Shown here in pieces: positions 56,227-63,590 of a DNA stretch of 64,000 bases; position 1 is the first letter of the stretch, and each line of letters begins with the position of its first letter. Under the pieces are notes generated by a model, which worked only from the letters and a program-made list of their open reading frames with translations, did no database searches and was not told where the DNA came from. A program made the position numbers and the translations under genes. This DNA comes from an uncultured Bacteroidales bacterium (GTDB lineage: Bacteria; Bacteroidota; Bacteroidia; Bacteroidales; P3). The stretch is taken from the NCBI GenBank assembly GCA_947168665.1, contig CAMVMX010000012.1:49020-113019 (forward strand), written 5' to 3'.

Positions 56227-56311
56227 TGCGACTCTATCACGGTTCCATTATCTGTATCGACAGTACGCTTTCTGTACACAGCGTGCTATTGACAAACTCG
56301 TGAGGATATGA
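56223..56311 (+). pseudogene. DUF3990 (ADP-ribosyltransferase-like) gene reduced to both ends
   Basis: Starts ATGATGCGACTC coding MMRLYHGSIICID, the N-terminal Y-H-G-S signature of DUF3990 proteins, but stops at 56303 after 26 codons. In the +1 frame the last bases code QYAFCTQRAIDKLVRI and stop at 56309-56311, resembling the usual C-terminus of the family. A normal member is about 150-170 residues, so around 130 codons seem to be deleted with a frame change. Both junctions with neighbours (ATGATG, ATGA overlaps) are still intact. Confidence 0.55.
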
Positions 56312-56523
56312 ACGTATCGCAGGTGGAATTCCAGAACATGAAAGAGGACATCGTGAAGGACATGATATCCCGATTGATGGAGGAACGTGGTTTGTCCATG
56401 CAGGGTGCTTTTGACAAGGTCTATAACTCACGTCTCTTCGAGAAGTTGAGTGATCCCAAGACAGGCCTATACTTCCAGTCGTCGGGGTATGTATATAGCT
56501 ACTTGCTGGACGAGCTGTCGTAA
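56308..56523 (+). CDS. Small protein, partner family of DUF3791 (module 2)
   Basis: 71 residues. Similar to the product of 55657-55887 (shared LYNS/VYNS, DP-TGL-QS and a C-terminal LL-EL). N-terminus is basic and acidic helical (EFQNMKEDIVKDMISRLMEE). Its start overlaps the stop of the DUF3990 C-terminal remnant, preserving the original three-gene order DUF3791, DUF3990, this family. Confidence 0.6.
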   Translation: MNVSQVEFQNMKEDIVKDMISRLMEERGLSMQGAFDKVYNSRLFEKLSDPKTGLYFQSSGYVYSYLLDELS

Positions 56524-56618
56524 GATGTAGGGTGTGGTTTCACTGTAACATGTTGTTGGTTAAACCGCAATGTGCTGATAAATGAACATGGAGATTTATA
56601 TAAAAACAGGTTTATATT

Positions 56619-57299
56619 ATGAAATACCATCGAAAGAAACAGAAGTCGTCGAGGAGGTGGGTTGTCACACTGGGGTCGCTGCGGTTTGAGACGCGGGGAG
56701 TGCGGTATGGGGCAAAGTGGCGTGCGGAGGAAGAGGCGGAGGGACTTTTTTATGAGGCGTATTGGGATGAGGAACACCCCGAACGGCAGGTGGAGCTGTT
56801 CAGCCGGTCGTTGGCGTTGAATCCGCGTGACGGAATCGTGTACCTGAACCGTGGCATTGCCTATGATGCCCTTGGGGATATGGAGCGGGCGCTGGCAGAT
56901 TTTGAGCAAGCGATACGGCTGTGTCCCAAGCGGGCGGAGGCGTATAACAACCGCGGCTATTTGCGCTATAAGCAGGGGAAGTATGAGCAGGCGATTCCCG
57001 ACTTCACCAAGGCGGTTGAGCTTAACCCGGAGTATGCTCAGGCTTTCTGTAGCCGGGGCAGTGCCTATGGCATGTTGGGACAGCATGAGCTGGCGATGGC
57101 GGATATTGAAATGGCTATTGAGGTGGACCCCGACTTTCAGTTGGCATACGTGAACCGCGCCGCTTTTTATATGAATATGGATCGCTTCCATGAGGCAGAG
57201 GAGGACTTGCAAGATGTGTTAGAGAGAGACCCCGACGACAGCACTCGCGCATTGGCGGAGAAGTACTTGGCGATTTGTCGCGAGCAGGGGAGAAACTGA
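56619..57299 (+). CDS. TPR-repeat protein, cytoplasmic
   Basis: 226 residues. Basic N-terminus without a signal peptide. From about residue 55 five TPR units follow, such as GIVYLNRGIAYDALGDMERA, AEAYNNRGYLRYKQGKYEQA, AQAFCSRGSAYGMLGQHELA and QLAYVNRAAFYMNMDRFHEA, with the canonical W/L-G-Y-A-P spacing. A protein-binding scaffold of unknown partner. First gene after the AT-rich island; GC and G-bias return here. The next gene starts 11 bases later. Confidence 0.85.
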   Translation: MKYHRKKQKSSRRWVVTLGSLRFETRGVRYGAKWRAEEEAEGLFYEAYWDEEHPERQVELFSRSLALNPRDGIVYLNRGIAYDALGDMERALADFEQAIRLCPKRAEAYNNRGYLRYKQGKYEQAIPDFTKAVELNPEYAQAFCSRGSAYGMLGQHELAMADIEMAIEVDPDFQLAYVNRAAFYMNMDRFHEAEEDLQDVLERDPDDSTRALAEKYLAICREQGRN

Positions 57300-57310
57300 G
57301 GAGTAAGGGT

Positions 57311-57829
57311 ATGGACGGGATGATGTTCGCCGAGCAGTTGAGGAGTGGCCTTGTTTTGTGGGATGTGGAGCAGATGTTCCACTCCCGGCTGTCGGACGGG
57401 CTGGTGGAGGCATTGGCTGCGCTGGGGATTGGCCCTTTGGACAGGGAGTTGAAGACTAAAAAGGATTGCGACGAGGTGGCGAGGGTGATTGAGGCCAATA
57501 GGGAGAGGATGGACGCGGCGTTGTATGCGGACTGTGTGGCTGAGCTGAGGGAGGTGAGGGATGATGTGCGGTGGCTTGCTTCCCCTGTGGGCAAGAGGGT
57601 GATGGCGATTGAGCGGTGGTTGGTGGAGGCAAGGAAACGGGCAGAGGTGTGTTTTCCGCAAAATGAGATTGTGATGGGGCGAGACCTGATGGCGGAGCCG
57701 GACAATCTGACGGTGGGAATCGTGGCGGCCACGCGGGAGGAGTATGAGGCTATCCGTAGAGCGATAGCGGACTGGCAACCGCCAGTGAAAGCCGATTATA
57801 AGGGGGTTATTACAGCAGAACAGCCTTGA
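57311..57829 (+). CDS. Protein of unknown function
   Basis: 172 residues from ATG 57311, which has GAGGAG about 8 bases upstream; a longer frame would overlap the TPR gene. Mostly helical and charged: LWDVEQMFHSRLSDGLVEAL, CDEVARVIEANRERMDAALY, then VMAIERWLVEARKRAEVCFP and VGIVAATREEYEAIRRAIAD. I do not recognise a family. Probably translated with the TPR gene. Confidence 0.7.
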   Translation: MDGMMFAEQLRSGLVLWDVEQMFHSRLSDGLVEALAALGIGPLDRELKTKKDCDEVARVIEANRERMDAALYADCVAELREVRDDVRWLASPVGKRVMAIERWLVEARKRAEVCFPQNEIVMGRDLMAEPDNLTVGIVAATREEYEAIRRAIADWQPPVKADYKGVITAEQP

Positions 57830-57843
57830 AAGTACAAGGCTGT
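57820..57843 (+). terminator. Hairpin overlapping the stop codon
   Basis: ACAGCCTT (57820-57827) pairs with AAGGCTGT (57836-57843) around 8 bases, followed by ATTTGTT. A modest terminator between convergent genes. Confidence 0.5.
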
Positions 57844-57916
57844 ATTTGTTCATGTGTATCGGTTTTGGTGGTTGATGTCGCCAGTTGTGAGAGGAGCGAT
57901 GGGCGGCAGGAGACCG

Positions 57917-59044
57917 CTATAGGGCTCGCACGGCGTCGTCGGTGGCGAAGAGGTCGTCGAGGGTGGGGTTGGCGATGAAGTGGGCCCGCTGCATCTGCTC
58001 TTCGACGAAGTCGGCTATCTGGAGGAAGGTGATTTTGCCTTCGATGAAGCGTTGCACGGCCACCTCGTTGGCGGCGTTCATGATGCAGGGCATGTTGCCC
58101 CCGCGGGCGATGGCGTCGTAGGCCAGCTGGAGGCAGCGGAAAGTGCGGGTGTCGGGCTCTTCGAAGGTGAGTTGGGGATAGCGGTGCCAGTCGAGCCGGG
58201 GGAGGTGGCTCTCTATGCGTTCGGGGAAGCTGAAGGCGTACTGGATGGGTGTTTCCATGGTGGGGATGCCGAGTTGGGCTTTGATGCTGCCGTCGATGTA
58301 TTGCACCATGGAGTGGACGACGGACTGGGGATGGACGAGCACTTGGATGCGCTCGGCGGGGATGTTGAAGAGCCAGCGGGCTTCGATGACTTCGAGGCCT
58401 TTGTTCATGAGGGAGGCGGAGTCGATGGTCACTTTGCGGCCCATGCTCCAGTTGGGGTGGTGGAGGGCATCGGCGAGGGTGACATGCTCGAGTTGCTGGC
58501 GGGTGTAGCCACGGAAGGGGCCGCCCGAGGCGGTAAGGAGTATCTTGTCGACATTGCCCATTTCGCCTACCAGGCTTTGGAAGATGGCGGAGTGCTCGGA
58601 GTCGACGGGGAGGATGGGCACGCGGTTGCGGGTGGCGGCCTCGGTGACGATTTTTCCGGCGACGACCATGGTTTCTTTGTTGGCCAGAGCAATGGCCTTG
58701 TGGTGTTCGATGGCACGGAGGGTGGGGCGCAGACCGGCGAAGCCTACGATGGAGGCCAGCACGAGGTCGATGGTGTCCATCTCCATGAGGTCGGCAATGG
58801 AGTCCATGCCGGCGAAGACTTTGATGTCGTGCGGGGCAAGGGCGTCCTGCACTTGCTGGTATTTATCGGGGTTGGCGATGGCAACGGCGTTGGGGTCAAA
58901 CTCTAGGGCTTGTTGGATGAGTAGGTCCGCGTTGCTGCCGGCGCAGAGCACTTCGACGGAGAAGAGGTCGCGGTGGCGGCGGATGACATTGAGTGCCTGG
59001 GTTCCGATAGAGCCGGTGGAACCCAGTATGGCGATGCGTTTCAT
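57917..59044 (-). CDS. dxr: 1-deoxy-D-xylulose 5-phosphate reductoisomerase
   Basis: 375 residues. Converts DXP to MEP with NADPH in the non-mevalonate isoprenoid pathway, which feeds UppS at 28.6 kb. Motifs: IAILGSTGSIGTQALNVIRR (NADPH), ALANKETMVVAGKIV, the metal/substrate segment PVDSEHSAIFQSL, ASGGPFRGYTRQQLEHVTLA (flexible loop) and GRKVTIDSASLMNKGLEVIE. Complete. Its start overlaps the stop of the upstream membrane-protein gene by 4 bases. Confidence 0.96.
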   Translation of the reverse strand: MKRIAILGSTGSIGTQALNVIRRHRDLFSVEVLCAGSNADLLIQQALEFDPNAVAIANPDKYQQVQDALAPHDIKVFAGMDSIADLMEMDTIDLVLASIVGFAGLRPTLRAIEHHKAIALANKETMVVAGKIVTEAATRNRVPILPVDSEHSAIFQSLVGEMGNVDKILLTASGGPFRGYTRQQLEHVTLADALHHPNWSMGRKVTIDSASLMNKGLEVIEARWLFNIPAERIQVLVHPQSVVHSMVQYIDGSIKAQLGIPTMETPIQYAFSFPERIESHLPRLDWHRYPQLTFEEPDTRTFRCLQLAYDAIARGGNMPCIMNAANEVAVQRFIEGKITFLQIADFVEEQMQRAHFIANPTLDDLFATDDAVRAL

Positions 59045-59589
59045 TTGTTGCGTTTCTTTTTGTTGTTTTTCTCTTTAGGAGACCGCTCTTTTTGTCGTTG
59101 TTCCACTTTCAGGCGGAGGAGTGAGTCGGCTTTGCTGCGGCGGTAGACTATCTCTTGGTCGTCGAGTGTCTGGTCTGGGATGCTCTCGTCGGTGGCGATG
59201 GTTTTGCCGTTGATGACATCCTGGATGATTTTGATGTGTTGCTCGTGTTGGTCGATGATGAGTTCGAGGGAGTCGATGGTGCGGGCGTTGCGGATGGCCT
59301 CTTCGCGCAGTTCGGGCTTGATGAATCCCGGCACGAGGCTGCGCAGGGGGGTGAAGGCGATAAGGAGTGAGGCAAGTACCAGCATGACGATGGCCGCGAT
59401 GCCGGCATAGGTGAAGAGGTTAGTGCCCGTCAGTTCGGCGGAGAAGGTCTCTTTGAAGGTGTCGGTGTCCATCACTACGAGGCGGTGCTTGTGGCGCATT
59501 CGCTCGCGGAACTCCTGCCAATTGTTAGAAAGGCGCAGCCGCAGGGCCGCGCCTTTCTCTTTTATCGCTTTCAGTTTGGGATTGTCCAT
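59041..59589 (-). CDS. Single-helix membrane protein like the anchor of M23 peptidases, without the peptidase
   Basis: 182 residues. Basic N-terminus, then RHKHRLVVMDTDTFKETFSA and a membrane helix (about 60-85) ending LIAFTPLRSLVPGFI. This R-V-V-M-D-T-F / AFTPLR pattern is the membrane anchor seen in front of coiled coil and M23 domains in Bacteroidetes cell-wall hydrolases. Here a short helical region and a lysine-rich tail (SPKEKNNKKKRNK) follow and no M23 domain exists. It may be a partner or regulator of an M23 enzyme elsewhere. Starts 1 base after the ppiD-like stop and overlaps dxr. Confidence 0.65.
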   Translation of the reverse strand: MDNPKLKAIKEKGAALRLRLSNNWQEFRERMRHKHRLVVMDTDTFKETFSAELTGTNLFTYAGIAAIVMLVLASLLIAFTPLRSLVPGFIKPELREEAIRNARTIDSLELIIDQHEQHIKIIQDVINGKTIATDESIPDQTLDDQEIVYRRSKADSLLRLKVEQRQKERSPKEKNNKKKRNK

Positions 59590-61706
59590 TAGAAGAATTT
59601 GTTGCGCTGGTCAACCACTTTGGCATGGTCTTTCAGCACCTGCTGGATGTTGCGGAGGTTCTGCATGAAGCTCTGCTGGCGCTGGCTGCGGATGGCGTCG
59701 GCAGCGGGGGCGGCGGGATTGTCGCTGCGGCTGTTGACGAAGACCATGTAGACTCCGTTGGCACCCTGGATGGGCCCAACAAGGGTGTTGGGTTCGGCGG
59801 CGGCGATGGCGGCCTGGACTTTAGGCTCCATGCCGTATTTGCCCAGGAAGTAGTCGTTGAAGGAGATGCTGTCGAGGGTGTCGAGGGCCACATTCATTTT
59901 GGCGGCGATAGCCGTCAGGTTGGCGTTGGCGCCCTTGGCCTCTTCCAGACGGGCTTTGAGCAGCTCGGCTTTCTTCTCGATGCGGACTTGGTTCTCGATG
60001 CTGGGGCGCACTTGGTCGAGGGTGGCGTACCCAACTTTGTAGACGTCTTTCAGGGCGGCGACTATGTATTGGTCGTCGGCTTCGAAAATCTGGTCGGCAA
60101 CATCGCCCACCTGGGTCTTTTCGTTGTAGGCCCACTGGACAATACTGCGGGCGTTGTTGATGCCGGGCATGGAGTAGGACATGGCGTTGATCATGCTGTT
60201 GCGCACCTGCAGGTTCTCGGCCTGGGCGGTGGCGGTCATCTCGGCAAAGGTGCGGTTGTTGCCGGCAAAGCGGTTGGCGTTGTTATAGATGTTGCGAGTG
60301 GTGGTCTCGGAGGCAGCGATGGTGCGGGCGATGGTGGCTACACGGTATTTTCTGTGCGGGGTGGTTTTGCCGGTCACCTTTACTACGAAATAACCAACCT
60401 CGTTGGGGTGCTTCACTACAAAGACACCGCCTTCGGGGGTGTTGACCAGGTCTTCGTTCAGGAAGCCATAGTTGCCGTCGAGCTGCCACATCATGTCACC
60501 GTTGTTTTCGGCTTTCTGCGGGTCGTCTGAGTACTGGTTCACGGCCTCTTCAAAGGTCATAGCACCGCTGCGGACAATGTTCAGGACGCTGTCGGCAAGC
60601 AGTTTGGCCTGTTCGTCGCCACGGGTGATTTCGCCGCCAACTTTGTCGTTGAAGATGTAGATGGCACTGGCGCGCAGACTGTCGGGACGGTTGGCCACGT
60701 CAAGCACTTTGGCCATCATCCATTCGTTGCCGACCATGCGGGGGCTGATGAACGAACCAGCGCTGGCCCCCATAAGGGCTGAATCCATGGGCGAGCCGAA
60801 TTCGCTGGCCTTGCGGTAGGTGGAGTCGTAGCTGCGGTCAGACTCGGAGTTGACGAAGAAGATGAGCTCTTCGGGTTCGATGGTCTGGAACTCACCCCAA
60901 GTCTTTTCGACTGAGGCTTGGATGTCGGCCAGGTCCTGCTGGGTGGGGACGATGGGATAAACAATATAATTGAGTTCGCGCAGCTCCTCGCGCAGACGGA
61001 ATTCGGCCTTGTGCTTTTTGTAATAGTTCTGGTAGTCGGCATCGGTGAGGGTAATCTCGTCGTCCGAGACAGACTGGTAGGAGCAGTTCAGGGCGGTCAC
61101 GTTGCTCAACTTGCTGCTTAGGCTGGCAATCTGCTGGGCGATGTTGTTGGGCATATACATGCCGCGAGAGATCAGCGAGCTGTATTTCTGCTGTTTGCGG
61201 TCGGCCTTCACGGCTTTCTCCAGCTCAACCCACTGTATACGCTGCATGGTGTCAAGGTTTTCAAAGTTGTCGACGTAGTACTGGATGGTCTGGGTCTGGT
61301 ATTCACCGGTTTTGGGGTCGGTGAAACTCTGGCGCAGATAGGGATGGATGAAGGTGCCCACGTACATGTCGTTGAGTTCGGCGGGGCTGACGGTCAGGCC
61401 CAGTTTTTCAAACTGCTCGTCGGTGAGGGTTTCGCCCACCAGGGTCTGCCACACTTGGTCGCGCAACTGGTACTCTACGTCGGCAGGAATCTGGTTGATG
61501 CCCTGCTGGCGCTTATAGTTGTTCTCCATCTCTTCCGTCATTTCGGTGAAGCGTTGGTAGCTGATGGTAGAGCCGTTAATTTTGCCCATGTCGGGAATGC
61601 CGCGATTGTTCTTGGTCAAATCACCGATGATGAATGCAACGATAGCCACGCCTACTACAGCCACGGCTACCCACGAGTGTTTTCTAATACTTCCTATAAT
61701 TCCCAT
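59589..61706 (-). CDS. PpiD-like periplasmic chaperone/peptidyl-prolyl isomerase
   Basis: 705 residues. N-terminal membrane anchor (IRKHSWVAVAVVGVAIVAFI), SurA/PpiD N-domain (EMENNYKRQQGINQIPADVE, WQTLVGETLTDEQFEKLGLT), then a parvulin domain at about 330-450 (AKLLADSVLNIVRSGAMTFE, NQYSDDPQKAENNGDMMWQL, VVKHPNEVGYFVVKVTG) and a second helical/parvulin-like part. Helps fold exported proteins at the inner membrane. First gene of the operon ppiD - anchor protein - dxr, with a -7 box at 61760-61768. Confidence 0.9.
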   Translation of the reverse strand: MGIIGSIRKHSWVAVAVVGVAIVAFIIGDLTKNNRGIPDMGKINGSTISYQRFTEMTEEMENNYKRQQGINQIPADVEYQLRDQVWQTLVGETLTDEQFEKLGLTVSPAELNDMYVGTFIHPYLRQSFTDPKTGEYQTQTIQYYVDNFENLDTMQRIQWVELEKAVKADRKQQKYSSLISRGMYMPNNIAQQIASLSSKLSNVTALNCSYQSVSDDEITLTDADYQNYYKKHKAEFRLREELRELNYIVYPIVPTQQDLADIQASVEKTWGEFQTIEPEELIFFVNSESDRSYDSTYRKASEFGSPMDSALMGASAGSFISPRMVGNEWMMAKVLDVANRPDSLRASAIYIFNDKVGGEITRGDEQAKLLADSVLNIVRSGAMTFEEAVNQYSDDPQKAENNGDMMWQLDGNYGFLNEDLVNTPEGGVFVVKHPNEVGYFVVKVTGKTTPHRKYRVATIARTIAASETTTRNIYNNANRFAGNNRTFAEMTATAQAENLQVRNSMINAMSYSMPGINNARSIVQWAYNEKTQVGDVADQIFEADDQYIVAALKDVYKVGYATLDQVRPSIENQVRIEKKAELLKARLEEAKGANANLTAIAAKMNVALDTLDSISFNDYFLGKYGMEPKVQAAIAAAEPNTLVGPIQGANGVYMVFVNSRSDNPAAPAADAIRSQRQQSFMQNLRNIQQVLKDHAKVVDQRNKFF

Positions 61707-61759
61707 TTGTGAGTATTTTTTATATATTTATATTTTTATTTTTTCGCTACTTTAAGCGT

Positions 61760-61768
61760 GCAAAGGTA
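61760..61768 (-). promoter_or_regulatory. -7 box of the ppiD-dxr operon
   Basis: Minus-strand TACCTTTGC, 53 bases before the ppiD-like start. No clear TTTG at the standard distance; a hairpin (61795-61829) occupies that place. Confidence 0.55.
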
Positions 61769-61794
61769 CAAAGAAATTTTAGTGTATGAAACTT

Positions 61795-61829
61795 TTTTGC
61801 CGAAAAATATTTGTAATTTCTCGGCAAAA
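61795..61829. repeat. 9-bp inverted repeat upstream of ppiD
   Basis: TTTTGCCGA (61795-61803) and TCGGCAAAA (61821-61829) with a 17-base spacer. It sits where the -33 region of the ppiD promoter would be and downstream of cdd. Could be an operator; no T run fits a terminator for cdd. Confidence 0.4.
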
Positions 61830-61866
61830 TTCTAAATTTCAACCTGTTGTATTGAATCAAAAAAGC

Positions 61867-62340
61867 TCACAGCCGAGCCTCGAAACCGAAAGGGAGTAGG
61901 CTTTCTACCCCCGTTATCTGCCGAATTCTACCCTTGTTGAGATAGCAGTAAACCGTTACCTTCTGCCCGTAGCGCTGCTCATATTCAGCCATCACCTGTC
62001 GGCAGGCGCCGCATGGCGAGGCCTCGCAATAGTGGCCGTTCTGAAACCCCACCACGGCCAGTGCCGTGACCGGCTGGTCGGGATGCTGGGCCGAGGCACT
62101 GAACAGGGCCACCCTTTCGGCGCAAAGCCCCGATGGGTAGGCCACGTTTTCCTGATTGGAGCCGGTCACTACGGTGCCGTCGGCCAGCCGCACTGCCGCT
62201 CCCACATGGAAATGGGAATATGGCGCATAGGCATCGCGTGCGGCGGCCATCGCCATCTCCATCAGGTGGCGTGCGGCGGCATCCAACTCGTCCAGGCCTC
62301 CATACTCCAGGCAGTCTATTCTGAGTGTTTTTTTCTCCAT
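61867..62340 (-). CDS. cdd: Cytidine deaminase
   Basis: 157 residues. Deaminates cytidine and deoxycytidine to uridine forms in pyrimidine salvage. Motifs: PYSHFHVGAAVRLADGTVVT, GSNQENVAYPSGLCAERVAL (zinc Cys and catalytic Glu in CAE) and SPCGACRQVMAEY (zinc PCGAC). Homotetramer-type length with a slightly extended N-terminus. Divergent from dus. Confidence 0.95.
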   Translation of the reverse strand: MEKKTLRIDCLEYGGLDELDAAARHLMEMAMAAARDAYAPYSHFHVGAAVRLADGTVVTGSNQENVAYPSGLCAERVALFSASAQHPDQPVTALAVVGFQNGHYCEASPCGACRQVMAEYEQRYGQKVTVYCYLNKGRIRQITGVESLLPFGFEARL

Positions 62341-62388
62341 GGTATGTCAATTTATATTGTTTCCAGCAGACTATTCGCCGCTTTTTTG

Positions 62389-62397
62389 TATCTTTGC
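62389..62397 (+). promoter_or_regulatory. -7 box of dus
   Basis: TATCTTTGC, 9 bases before the dus ATG, giving a very short leader. A TTGT near 62357-62360 is a poor -33 candidate. Confidence 0.55.
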
Positions 62398-62406
62398 AAA
62401 TCGAAA

Positions 62407-63381
62407 ATGAAAACGCTCCAGTTCGAAAAATATTGTGTCCTTGGTCTTTCGCCCATGGACGACATCACCGACCTCCCTTTCCGTCAGCTCTGCAAGGAGT
62501 TTGGGGCCGACCTTCTCATCACCGAGTTCATCGCCTCCGAGGCGCTTAACCGCGAGGCCGAGAAGAGCTATCGCAAGATGCGTTTCACCCCAGACCAGCA
62601 CCCCATCGGCATCCAGATATTCGGCGCGGACGAAGATGAGCTGCTACGCTGTCTCGACATCGTCGAGGCGCAAGAGCCCGACTTTGTCGACATCAATTGG
62701 GGCTGCCCCGTGCGCAAAGTGGCCGGCAAAGGGGCGGGGAGTGGCATCTTGAAGGATATTCCCAAGATGCTGCGCATCACGGAGGCGTTGGTCAAGCGGT
62801 CGCGGCTGCCGGTCACGGTCAAGACCCGTCTGGGCTACGACGACAGCGACAAGCCCATCGTCGAGCTGGCCGAGCGGCTGCAGGACGTGGGCATCGCCGC
62901 CCTCAGCATCCATGGCCGCACCAAAACCCAGATGTATCAAGGCTCGGCCGACTGGACGCTGATTGGCCAGGTGAAGAATAATCCCCGCATGCACATCCCC
63001 ATTTTTGGCAATGGCGACATCACCACCCCCGCCCAAGCCATTGAGGCGCGCCGCCGCTACGGCGTCGACGGCATCCTGATAGGGCGTGGAGCCATCGGCA
63101 ACCCCTGGATATTCGAGCAGACTCAACGTCTTCTGCGTGGCGAGGAGGAACGTCCTGTCACCGTTGCCGAACGTGTAGAGGTGTGCCGCCGCCACTTGCT
63201 TGCCGCCGTCGAATTCAAAGGCGAACATACAGCCATGTTCGAAATGCGCAAACACTACGGCGGCTATTTCAAAGGTCTTCGCGACTTCAAGCAATTCCGC
63301 ATCCCCATGGTCAACACCACCACCCTCGACCAAATCCTCCCCATCCTCGACCGCGTGGCCGAGCACTATGCTAATGAATAA
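62407..63381 (+). CDS. dus: tRNA-dihydrouridine synthase
   Basis: 324 residues from ATG 62407; the frame is open further upstream but overlaps cdd. Reduces uridines in the tRNA D loop with FMN and NADPH. Motifs: LGLSPMDDITDLPFRQLCKE, VDINWGCPVRKVAGKGAGSG with the catalytic Cys, LPVTVKTRLGYDD, ALSIHGRTKTQMYQGSADW, and FMN-phosphate site IFGNGDITTPAQAIE with GVDGILIGRGAIGNPWIF. Which Dus subgroup (A, B or C type) cannot be set with certainty; it is closest to DusB by motif layout. Confidence 0.95.
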   Translation: MKTLQFEKYCVLGLSPMDDITDLPFRQLCKEFGADLLITEFIASEALNREAEKSYRKMRFTPDQHPIGIQIFGADEDELLRCLDIVEAQEPDFVDINWGCPVRKVAGKGAGSGILKDIPKMLRITEALVKRSRLPVTVKTRLGYDDSDKPIVELAERLQDVGIAALSIHGRTKTQMYQGSADWTLIGQVKNNPRMHIPIFGNGDITTPAQAIEARRRYGVDGILIGRGAIGNPWIFEQTQRLLRGEEERPVTVAERVEVCRRHLLAAVEFKGEHTAMFEMRKHYGGYFKGLRDFKQFRIPMVNTTTLDQILPILDRVAEHYANE

Positions 63382-63534
63382 GAGGGCGGTCGATAATGAT
63401 GGGGCAAATAACAAATGGTAGGCAGGAATCATTGTTTCCTATGCACTATTGAGTGAAAATGTAACGTAACCCCCAAAGATGATGTTTGAGTGCCGAGGAT
63501 GGATTCGATCGAAAAATACTATTTCTGAATAAGA

Positions 63535-63567
63535 TTTGGTTGATTCAGATTTAATTCGTATTTTTGC
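63535..63567 (+). promoter_or_regulatory. Promoter of the DUF1016 nuclease gene
   Basis: TTTG (63535-63538), 20-base spacer, TATTTTTGC (63559-63567), 24 bases before the ATG. Complete Bacteroidetes promoter. Confidence 0.75.
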
Positions 63568-63590
63568 ACCGTGAAATAATCTATTATAAA

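Noticed and set aside
61795..61829. Hairpin as terminator of cdd
   Set aside because: On the cdd strand the stem is followed by A-rich rather than U-rich sequence, so it was listed only as an inverted repeat.
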